Below, in pieces: positions 33,479 through 40,145 of a stretch of 64,000 nt of DNA. Each line of letters opens with the position of its first letter. The first letter of the stretch is position 1. Source of the stretch: an uncultured Acidobacteriaceae bacterium (GTDB taxonomy: Bacteria > Acidobacteriota > Terriglobia > Terriglobales > Acidobacteriaceae). The stretch is from contig CAIKND010000216.1 of the NCBI GenBank assembly GCA_903828675.1, forward strand, positions 1 to 64,000, read 5' to 3'. A program made the translations under genes and the position numbers. The notes beneath the pieces are model-generated. The model saw nothing but the letters and a program-made list of their open reading frames with translations. It was not told the origin of the DNA and did no database searches.

Positions 33479-34147
33479 GCCGCTCCGATGTATGCCGTAT
33501 TTGGACGCGCTAGATGGACGTGTTAGATGTACATTTATCTTATTGAGAACAAAGGTGTTGCATTTCTATACAAAGTAGCTCACAATCATTGAAAATCACA
33601 GCCGTCAGAGCTGGCATTCCAAATACACCTCCCTTTCCGCGATTGTTGGAAGAAGGTTTCCTTGGTTTATACGCATTTCGCACCGCTCGGCAAGGGCCAA
33701 TGGGCCGTCACGGGCAAATCAAGTCAAATTGCTGAGGTCACCGTGGGCCGCGCTCACTGTGCCGTCACCCCAACGAATGACCACACCGTCACCCCGGAAG
33801 AGCGGGCGGGCGTGTGTGGGCCTTTCTGTATGCACAAGGGAACTGTTCCAAGCCGGAGGGGTGCCAAGACTGCCCCCGGCTGTGCTAACGGCCCGGCGCG
33901 GGGCGGTCGTGGGGCCACCCCGCTACGGCCTGGACACACACGGTTGACCGTCTCCCACGCAAATGGACGTAAACCACGTTACGTCAAGGAGATGACCCGC
34001 CGGGGTGCATTAGTGTAGGGGCAAGAAGGCTCAGATGCACGGGGACCGCCCGATAATGGGCGGGCCGGGCATCCGGCGCAAACGGACGTAAGTTACGCCG
34101 TTTCAATCAACCAACCCCCTTAGCGCCTTAAGTGTAGGGGGAATAAC
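33479..34147. other. Noncoding control region between capsid operon and excisionase gene
   Basis: About 670 bases with no gene I can support. Apart from the promoter to its left, it holds two plus-strand copies of the GGACGTAA leader (33958-34024 and 34077-34144), with the hairpin CCGCCC-GATAAT-GGGCGG (34046-34063) between them. It also has several CCGTCACC-like words around 33700-33800. A plus-strand frame of 118 codons (33662-34018) is open, but its product looks like noncoding sequence. Confidence 0.5.
33958..34144 (+). repeat. GGACGTAA leader, copies A and B
   Basis: Copy A (33958-34024) and copy B (34077-34144) share CGCAAA-GGACGTAA, a TTACG arm that pairs with CGTAA, and AGTGTAGGGG near the end. 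Copy A forms a perfect GACGTAA/TTACGTC stem; copy B forms CGTAA-G-TTACG. Copy B runs straight into the GTG start of the excisionase-like gene. A third copy in the opposite orientation precedes the HNH gene (26703-26769). Confidence 0.6.
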
Positions 34148-34375
34148 GTGGAATCCAGACTCTTGTACGACCGCAAGGAAGCCGCCCGTCAGCTCTCCGT
34201 GTCCGTTCGCTCAATTGACTACATCATCGCGGCCAAGGGCCTGGACACACGCCGCATTGGGCGCAAGGTCTTGGTGACCCGCGCCTCACTGATGCGCTAT
34301 GCGTCCGGCAATCACTTCGCACTCACAAGCCGTTCGGATGCTGACACGGAAGACTCCGGTGAGAGATGCGCGTAG
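34148..34375 (+). CDS. Excisionase-like HTH protein
   Basis: A 75-residue protein with a helix-turn-helix of the excisionase/MerR type (LYDRKEAARQLSVSVRSIDYIIAAKGLDTRRIGRKVLVTRASLMRY). The sequence fits small Xis-like or helix_turn_helix_17 proteins that bend DNA and steer integrase toward excision. The start is GTG 34148, with AGGGGGA ahead. It is the only plus-strand gene in the element and converges with the integrase. Their 3' ends overlap by 64 bases, so strong transcription of one could affect the other. Confidence 0.8.
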   Translation: MESRLLYDRKEAARQLSVSVRSIDYIIAAKGLDTRRIGRKVLVTRASLMRYASGNHFALTSRSDADTEDSGERCA

Positions 34376-35340
34376 CGTGCGGCCATCGTGATGGTCTTGT
34401 GCCCCGCTAGAACCTGAATCTCCTTGATGCTCACTCCAGCCATAGCAAGCCAACTGCAAAACGTGTGCCGGTTGCTGTGCCACACGTAGCAGGTGATCTT
34501 CGCATCCCTCAATGCCCCTTGAAACCACCACCGGGTATCGGAACTAGGGCCGGGACGGGGAAACACCATGTCATCCGGCCCATGCGGAACCTTCTCCCGT
34601 TGCGTACTCATGGCGGCCAACGCGACTGAGTTTAGGGGCACGTTTCGTGCTGACCCATTCTTTGTCTTGGTCAGCCGAGCCATTTTCCGTTTGAGGTCTA
34701 CTTGCCCCCACGTCAAGCTGAATTGCTCTCCCCATCGCATCCCGGTGTAGACGCTCACGACAAACGCCGGGATCTGTTCCGGGTGGCCGCGCTTAATGAT
34801 CTTGAAGAGCCGGTCATACTCATCCCGCGTGAGGTAGCGGAGCCGGGCGTTTTGCTCCTTCCGCATCCGAACCAGCCGGGCGGGGTTGGATTGCACTTTG
34901 TCATTCTCCATTCCGAGCCGATAGGCAAGGGACATATACGAACGGTAGCGGTTGGCCGTTGCGTTGGTCTTGCAATGCTTGGATAGGTACTGGTCAATCT
35001 CTTGCGGGGTGATCGAATCGGCCCGGCGGCTACCGAATTCCTCCCGCAAGATTTCATCTCGCGTCACGTAGTCCCGGCTGGTCCGTAGGTGAGTCTTGGC
35101 GTGCTCCACGGCCATGGTGGACAGATGCCCAAACGTGACCACGTTACCCGGTACCAGCTCGGGCAACTTGAGTTTGCGCCTACTGTCCGCTTTGCGCTTC
35201 TGATAGAGGGCAAGCGCATCGGAGCGCCGTCCCGCCTTCTCCCGGCGTTGCTTGCCGTTGACGTAGTAGTTAATCCACCACACTCCGCTCCCCGGCGGAC
35301 GCTCGAAAAGCCCTCTTGCCCTCTCCGCTTCCTTCTTCAT
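34312..35340 (-). CDS. int: Tyrosine recombinase / integrase
   Basis: A 342-residue phage-type integrase. An N-terminal arm-binding region (VWWINYYVNGKQRREKAG) and a SAM-like core-binding domain (about 70-165) precede the catalytic domain. The catalytic residues are visible: R202 (TGMRWGE), H288 and R291 (HSNRHTF), H314 (LAGHKTI) and Y323 (RYAHLS). All are intact, so the element may still be able to move. It starts about 210 bases from the tRNA-Thr into which the element is inserted. A possible -10 (TATATT, minus strand, 35375-35380) lies next to an ACATGCACCA site at 35396, so the enzyme may control its own gene. Confidence 0.95.
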   Translation of the reverse strand: MKKEAERARGLFERPPGSGVWWINYYVNGKQRREKAGRRSDALALYQKRKADSRRKLKLPELVPGNVVTFGHLSTMAVEHAKTHLRTSRDYVTRDEILREEFGSRRADSITPQEIDQYLSKHCKTNATANRYRSYMSLAYRLGMENDKVQSNPARLVRMRKEQNARLRYLTRDEYDRLFKIIKRGHPEQIPAFVVSVYTGMRWGEQFSLTWGQVDLKRKMARLTKTKNGSARNVPLNSVALAAMSTQREKVPHGPDDMVFPRPGPSSDTRWWFQGALRDAKITCYVWHSNRHTFCSWLAMAGVSIKEIQVLAGHKTITMAARYAHLSPESSVSASERLVSAK

Positions 35341-35395
35341 CTTTCCTCCGTGGTGCCTGTTTATGCTGACTGTGAATATACCACAATCAGATTAA

Positions 35396-35479
35396 ACATG
35401 CACCAAGGAGATGCTGGAAGGGGCGGCGGGATGCTCCGGTGCCTGTAGAGAAGCGCAACATGCACCAGAACATGCACCA
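35396..35479 (+). repeat. Right-end arm-type direct repeats (3 x ACATGCACCA)
   Basis: Copies at 35396-35405, 35458-35467 and 35470-35479. The last two have the same 12-base spacing, and the same flanks GCA and GA, as the pair at the left end. They lie between the integrase gene and the tRNA core, the usual place for integrase arm sites. Confidence 0.65.
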
Positions 35480-35487
35480 CAAGAAAA

Positions 35488-35522
35488 ATGGCCTCCCGAT
35501 TCTGATTCTCGGAAGGCCATTA
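35488..35522 (-). terminator. Element-supplied terminator for the rebuilt tRNA-Thr
   Basis: AATGGCCTCCC and GGAAGGCCATT pair over 10 of 11 bases. On the minus strand the hairpin is followed by TTTTTCTTG. It replaces the host terminator now displaced to 25635-25661, so the element brings both a tRNA 3' end and a terminator. Confidence 0.65.
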
Positions 35523-35548
35523 ACCTATTCATTTTGTTAGGCTTAAAG

Positions 35549-35624
35549 TGGAGCCGAAGATCGGAGTCGGACCGACGACCTGCTGATTACGAATCAGCTG
35601 CTCTACCAACTGAGCTACTTCGGC
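35549..35624 (-). tRNA. tRNA-Thr (anticodon CGT), rebuilt by the element
   Basis: The minus strand forms a full cloverleaf: acceptor GCCGAAG/CTTCGGC, D-arm GCTCAGTTGGTAGAGC, anticodon loop TTCGTAA in stem GCTGA/TCAGC, and encoded CCA. The T-loop is TCCGACT rather than the consensus TTCGAGT kept in the displaced fragment at 25698. The 3' half therefore comes from the element and differs from the host original at several positions, including T54-C55-C56 in place of T-T-C. Confidence 0.92.
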
Positions 35625-35923
35625 TTGCACTTCAGATTGTATCGTTGCAGCGGTGGAAGGTAAAGTTCAGCCGTTATCGATGAGTGCTCTGCGGTGACGG
35701 GAGGCGGACCCCGAGCCTGTCCGCACGGCTCGTTCAGCATGCAATCTGAGCCGCTATTGCGCGGGCGGCGGGGTCTCTGGCGGAGATCGGCTGGCGATCA
35801 TTGCGTTAAGCACTCCCTTTCACCGACCGACTCTGGCGCTCAGCCCGCCGAGCCTGCTTTGGCCTTTGCACTGTGCGCGCTGGTGCAGCTTGCGCTGGCA
35901 GCAAAGCGGTTATACTTTTGCCC

Positions 35924-36595
35924 ATGCAGAGCGACCCGTTTCAGGATTGGCAAAAGCTGACTGACGTCTACGGCAAAATGTACGACGATGAACTGCGCGA
36001 GCTGGCTGCGGACTCTCAGGATCTAACCGAGATGGCGCAGCAGGTTCTTCGCGATGAGATGAAGAAGCGGGGACTGGGTACGCCGCGCACGGTGGACCTG
36101 GCTGTAAACCGGCCACAACCGCCTGCACCACAGGTCGTGGATCCTGGTGCCGACCCCTCGGACCCTGACGATGTGCCGGAGGAAGGCGCTCTTCCTCATG
36201 ACTACACATGGAAGACGCTGCTTTGCGAGTGCGAGGAGCGGGACGAGGCTTGGCAAATCTCTGAGATGTTGCGGCGGGCTGGGATTGAGAGTTGGATTGA
36301 GGGGCCAGGATCGAGATACGCAATGGGCCTGAACAATCCCAGCGTAATGGTTGCCGCCGATCAGCTTGATGAGGCGCGCGTGATTGCCGAGAGTCCGATC
36401 CCGCAGGACATCATCGATCTCTCCAAAATGCAGGTTCCGGAGTTTGAGCTGCCTGTGTGTCCAAAGTGTGGCGACGGGAATCCGGTACTTGAAGGCGTTG
36501 AGCCGGCAAACAGCTGGCGCTGCGAGGCGTGCGGGAACGAGTGGAGCGACCCTTCCGGCGAGCCGGGCGAAGCGCCTGTGGAAGCAGAACAATAG
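35924..36595 (+). CDS. DUF2007-like protein with C-terminal zinc ribbon
   Basis: A 223-residue soluble protein from ATG 35924. Residues about 8-65 are helical (DVYGKMYDDELRELAADSQDLTE). Residues about 95-160 form a DUF2007-like alpha/beta domain (WQISEMLRRAGIESWIEGPG ... VMVAADQLDEARVIA), a fold suggested to act in signalling. Residues about 175-210 are a zinc ribbon (CPKCGDG ... WRCEACGNEW). A terminator hairpin follows at 36608-36642. The frame extends upstream to 35873, but that part overlaps noncoding sequence. Role unknown. Confidence 0.7.
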   Translation: MQSDPFQDWQKLTDVYGKMYDDELRELAADSQDLTEMAQQVLRDEMKKRGLGTPRTVDLAVNRPQPPAPQVVDPGADPSDPDDVPEEGALPHDYTWKTLLCECEERDEAWQISEMLRRAGIESWIEGPGSRYAMGLNNPSVMVAADQLDEARVIAESPIPQDIIDLSKMQVPEFELPVCPKCGDGNPVLEGVEPANSWRCEACGNEWSDPSGEPGEAPVEAEQ

Positions 36596-36607
36596 CCACC
36601 GGTAAAC

Positions 36608-36642
36608 GGAAAGAGCCGCCCGGCAACAGGGCAGCTCTTTCC
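36608..36642 (+). terminator. Terminator behind the DUF2007-like gene
   Basis: GGAAAGAGC / GCTCTTTCC forms a 9-bp stem, extended inside by GCCC/GGGC, 12 bases after the stop codon. The T-tract is contained in the stem arm (CTCTTTCCTT). Probably bidirectional. Confidence 0.65.
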
Positions 36643-36895
36643 TTAGGGAGAATAGTTCCAACGGAGGCAAAACCATCAGAACTTTCTGGCTGCATAGTAG
36701 GAGCGGGGGGAAGCAGTGTCAAGGATAAATCTTGGCAGAAATAAAGTTATTTATTTCAATAACTTAGCAAATGAAGGTTCTGTTAAAGACGGCTTGGGTC
36801 TTCGATTTATATTCGCCTTTAGACGCCCGTGATTTACCGTCTTTCAGGGGTGTTTCTTAGGGTTTATGCCCTGTTTTCCACAGGCTTAGGCCCCA

Positions 36896-38104
36896 TTAAC
36901 CCTTTGGATACGGCCCGTCTTCCGCTGCGATCGTGTCGATCCACTTTTCCCGCAAATCGATGCGGATGAACTCCTCATCGAAGACTGAGGAGGCTGGTTT
37001 CCCTCGCGCAATGCGGTACAGGGCCCTGCCGCCGCCGAGGAAGAATCCCAAAAGAAGCGCCGCGCTGCTTCCAATAATCACGATGGCGGCGATGCTCAAG
37101 AGGAGTTGGCCGGTCTTAGCGACCTCGGACTCCATGGGCTGGGGGATGGATGTCACATCGGATGAGTAGTGGACGGACTCAAGCAGTTTGTGGCTTTCTT
37201 CGGGGGTGGCGTCACCGCTGATCAGGATCACGAGCGGGCCGCTGCGCCGGACTTCCAGGGAGGCCTGATCGGAGTCCACCAGCGGTTTGGGACGGGGTGG
37301 CTGGGCCTGGCTGCCGGCCTTGATGTAATCGCGGATGCGGGTTTCCTGGGCGGCGGAAATCTGCGGCGTGGGGTAGTCGATGATGGTGAGCGTGGCGGGG
37401 CCGGAGGTTAGGGTGTAGTTGGCGGTAACACTTTCCGCGCCGCGATCGAAGCCGACGACCTCGACCGGCAAGACGCCACCGGACCCTGCATAGCCGAGCG
37501 GCCCTACGGCGTAGTGAGCGGTTTGCCCGTCCAGGTGAGGCTGGGGCAGGCTGCCGAGAATGGGCGGCATGAGCGCCCTGCTGCCTGAGGGAACGGGCAA
37601 CTTTGCGGCAAGCTCGCGCAGCTCAGAGCCGGACATGGGCCCGATGTGTGAGAAGGTGGTATCGACGACCGTGTTGCCTTTCCAGAAGAGGACCCTGTTG
37701 TGGTTGGAGGTGGCGCCGGTACCAATATCCTCCTTGGGCCAGCCGTTCTGGCGATAGAAGGTGTAGGCTCCGTAGGCACCGCTGGCGTCTTGAAAACGTA
37801 TAGCGTGGATGCTGAGTGTCTCACCGTCGCGCTTGTAGCTGTTTGCGGCGCCGCTGATGAATTCATACTCCTTGAGGACCACCGCATTGGCTGGGTCGGC
37901 CTGTGCGGGGTCAGTGAGCGCCTTGGGCGGATCGTCAGCTACCCAGCCGGCAAAGGCGTCAGGCAGCAATGCCCTGGGCGAGGGCGGGAGCATGATGGGC
38001 GTTGCAGCCTGTGGGGCCGCTTTTGCCGGCGCGGCCTGCGCGGCGGCAGAGGCTGCGCTGACGACAAGCGCCACCGAGCAAACCAAAGATGAAATCCAAC
38101 GCAT
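36896..38104 (-). CDS. Exported DUF6599-like protein with C-terminal membrane anchor
   Basis: A 402-residue protein with a signal peptide (MRWISSLVCSVALVVSAASAAAQ). A large soluble part (about 40-320) begins LLPDAFAGWVADDPPKAL, and one transmembrane helix lies near the end (about 335-360: LLLSIAAIVIIGSSAALLLGFFLGG). The short cytoplasmic tail ends EKWIDTIAAEDG. This matches the acidobacterial DUF6599 family as I recall it, of unknown function. The gene is monocistronic. Confidence 0.7.
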   Translation of the reverse strand: MRWISSLVCSVALVVSAASAAAQAAPAKAAPQAATPIMLPPSPRALLPDAFAGWVADDPPKALTDPAQADPANAVVLKEYEFISGAANSYKRDGETLSIHAIRFQDASGAYGAYTFYRQNGWPKEDIGTGATSNHNRVLFWKGNTVVDTTFSHIGPMSGSELRELAAKLPVPSGSRALMPPILGSLPQPHLDGQTAHYAVGPLGYAGSGGVLPVEVVGFDRGAESVTANYTLTSGPATLTIIDYPTPQISAAQETRIRDYIKAGSQAQPPRPKPLVDSDQASLEVRRSGPLVILISGDATPEESHKLLESVHYSSDVTSIPQPMESEVAKTGQLLLSIAAIVIIGSSAALLLGFFLGGGRALYRIARGKPASSVFDEEFIRIDLREKWIDTIAAEDGPYPKG

Positions 38105-38277
38105 CAGTACTCTCCGACTCTTCGTCTTCAGGGCGCTTCGACTTGAAGACGCTCCCTCTCAAGGGTAACGTAGCCACCCCTGCCTAGCCACCCTAGCGAC
38201 AGCGGCTCGCCGCGCTTGTACGGCGCCGGTGCCCCACCTTCTCTTGGACACTGCGCGGACCGGAAAGGTTCCTGAAG

Positions 38278-38787
38278 CTAGTTTTCGGAGCCGTTCCAAG
38301 GCGTGAGGCGCGGGAACCAGCGAGGCACGTGACGCTTGAAGAGCGGATACTCTTCAGGATGGCGGCGTGTGAGCGTGGGCTCCTCATAGAGGCGGACGAC
38401 GAGATTGAAGCCTGCGCAAACGAGCGCCCACTCGACAAGCAAGCCCCGGCTCCAGAAGAGTGTGGCCTCGCCGGCGAGGGCCACCATTACGCCGACGTAC
38501 ATCGGGTTGCGGACATAGCGATAGAGGCCGCTGACGACCAGATGCTCCGTAGGCACTGTGGGAATCAGCGTTCCCCGGCCAACGTAGATGAAGCGGCGCA
38601 CGGATTCGAGAGCCGGCGTGAGACCGGCGATGATCAGCGCGGCGGCAAGGAACCGATGCCCCAGAGGCTGACCGGCGGGAATTCGGAAACGGGTGATCGC
38701 GAAGGGAACATAGATGAGCGCGATTCCGGGACCGCCGAAGAGAGTGAAGAGAATGGAGACGATGAGGTTGCGGCGATGTGCGGACAT
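38278..38787 (-). CDS. Isoprenylcysteine methyltransferase-like (ICMT/PEMT family) membrane protein
   Basis: A 169-residue integral membrane protein with four or five helices. It has the family's C-terminal SAM-binding signature: YRYVRNPMYVGVMVALAGEA, then EEPTLTRRHPEEYPLFKRHVPRWFPRL. Bacterial members methylate small molecules, lipids or unknown substrates; they do not act on prenylated proteins. The gene stands alone about 170 bases from the DUF6599-like gene. Family call is good; substrate unknown. Confidence 0.85.
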   Translation of the reverse strand: MSAHRRNLIVSILFTLFGGPGIALIYVPFAITRFRIPAGQPLGHRFLAAALIIAGLTPALESVRRFIYVGRGTLIPTVPTEHLVVSGLYRYVRNPMYVGVMVALAGEATLFWSRGLLVEWALVCAGFNLVVRLYEEPTLTRRHPEEYPLFKRHVPRWFPRLTPWNGSEN

Positions 38788-39278
38788 GGCGAAAACCCCG
38801 ATGGAACTCTAGCAGGTTTTTGCTCTTCCAATGCAGTTGTGAGATTTGAAATTTGAGGCGGTTGCGGCGCGGCAAACGCCGAGAAGTGGCTCAAACCGGG
38901 AATGGACGCTCGACAGGCTGAACTTCACGGTCTCAGAGGAAGCAAGGGAGGGGGGGTGGGTAGGAGGGTAGGAGGGGGGTGGGTTACCTGAGATACATCG
39001 CGATTCTGGTTTGAATGGCGTCGGTCATGCGGTTCCCCCTCAGCGGGCTGATTTAACTTCTCACTTCAATTGTGCGCCGTTGGAGGGTATTAATCTGCAA
39101 ACTTTCTTGTGGAGCTGCGGGTGGGTATTCGCGAGGTTTAGCTTGTAGCTGCCCCACCCTTGCGACGGGAAAAAGTCGCAAGGATGGGGCACGGAGCTTG
39201 CTTCCCACGCGCAGTTTTCAAAAGCGGTATCCGGAGCACCCGTATTTTCTCGGAACCTGAATTGGGCTACGCGCCTTC
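38788..39278. other. Intergenic region with G-rich tract and type I palindrome
   Basis: About 490 bases without a gene. A plus-strand G-rich tract (38946-38983) has seven runs of three or more G separated by one to four bases, and could form G-quadruplexes. A type I palindrome lies at 39152-39189 (CCCCACCCTTGCGAC / GTCGCAAGGATGGGG), followed by GCACGGAGC. Its outer arms match copies at 43003, 51534 and 57491. Confidence 0.65.
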
Positions 39279-39875
39279 TTATTTGGCGGCGAGGTTCAGG
39301 GCCTTCTTGGCTTTTTCGAGCTTGTGGATTCCATGCCGTTTGACATGGGCCAAAGCTTCCGCTGCACGTGCAAACTCAAGCGCCTGATGATATATGCCAT
39401 TCTTGAGGGCCTTGGCGGCGTTCTTGCAGGAGTTTTGATAGATCGCAGTGAGTGGGCCTGGGGCCTTTTCGCTACCCTCCCAGTGCTCGTCCGCCTTTTC
39501 TAACAATCCCTTGAATTGCTCCGCAATCGACTTCTGGAGGTCGGTAGAGACACAAACGCTGTCAGGACTATTGTCGGCCAGGGCCGCAAAGCATAGGTGT
39601 TCCGATCCCCTCAACAGTTCGGCGGCGTCCTTATTGTTGCCTGCGACCAGTTCCTGCCGGGCGAGCGTTGCCAGTTCGGTTACCACTTTGGCATCCGCGG
39701 GCATCAGCGACACCTGAAGGATCTCTACCCGGCCCAGATGCTCGTAGGCACGCCGCAGGTGGTTCGGCTGGTGATGGCCGGCAAGATGCTTGGCTGACTT
39801 TTTGGCGACTTTCCGAGCCGATTTTTTGGCTACCCTCTTGACTGACTTTTTGGCGGCCTTTTTGGGAGGAATCAT
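39279..39875 (-). CDS. Protein with histone H1-like basic tail and helical domain
   Basis: A 198-residue protein from ATG 39875, with AAAGGA upstream. Residues 1-33 are a lysine/alanine/arginine tail of the histone H1/HctB type (PPKKAAKKSVKRVAKKSARK). The rest (about 45-198) is an all-helical domain with pairs such as ELATLARQELVAGNNKDAAELLRGSEHL and ALKNGIYHQALEFARAAEALAHV, reminiscent of TPR-like helical hairpins. The tail suggests DNA or RNA binding; the helical domain has no family I recognise. Cytoplasmic. Monocistronic. Confidence 0.7.
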   Translation of the reverse strand: MIPPKKAAKKSVKRVAKKSARKVAKKSAKHLAGHHQPNHLRRAYEHLGRVEILQVSLMPADAKVVTELATLARQELVAGNNKDAAELLRGSEHLCFAALADNSPDSVCVSTDLQKSIAEQFKGLLEKADEHWEGSEKAPGPLTAIYQNSCKNAAKALKNGIYHQALEFARAAEALAHVKRHGIHKLEKAKKALNLAAK

Positions 39876-40145
39876 GATGAAATCCTTTCGTTCTTCATTG
39901 CTTTGGAAGTGTGTGTAAGGCACTCCCTGCAATTTGGAACCGAGAATCCACTCCCGAATTTCCTATTTGCCGGGCGGGAAGAGGATGAGCGTCAATGTTC
40001 CCTGCGCCAAACTCTGTGAATCATCGCGATAAGCAAAGACCCTTGTATGTATCGGTTTGCTCATTTTGAGAATCTGTAGCTGGAGGGCAGGGGCACAGTT
40101 TTTCTTGTCGGAACCTGGGGCACCCGTCGTTGCGACAATCGATCC

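Larger units (their letters stand above)
25720..35595. mobile_element. tRNA-Thr-integrated element with capsid and tape-measure genes (~9.9 kb)
   Basis: The boundaries are the 25-base identical cores in the two tRNA-Thr copies. Gene order from the tRNA inward: integrase (-), excisionase-like (+), two hypotheticals (-), HK97-type major capsid protein (-), tape-measure-like protein (-), two small proteins with a shared repeated module (-), HNH-AP2 endonuclease (-), HTH protein (-). I find no terminase, portal, prohead protease, connector, tail fibre, lysis, replication or conjugation gene. It is therefore a much reduced prophage, a phage satellite, or another capsid-carrying element. Direct repeats of ACATGCACCA near both ends look like integrase arm sites. 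Confidence 0.85.

Noticed and set aside
33662..34018. 118-codon ORF in the element control region
   Set aside because: It runs through the GGACGTAA repeat and hairpin words, has no ribosome site, and its product resembles noncoding GC-rich sequence.
25698..35624. CRISPR-like array from the ACATGCACCA repeats
   Set aside because: Five copies in two distant clusters, with no regular spacers and no cas genes; the arrangement fits integrase arm sites.
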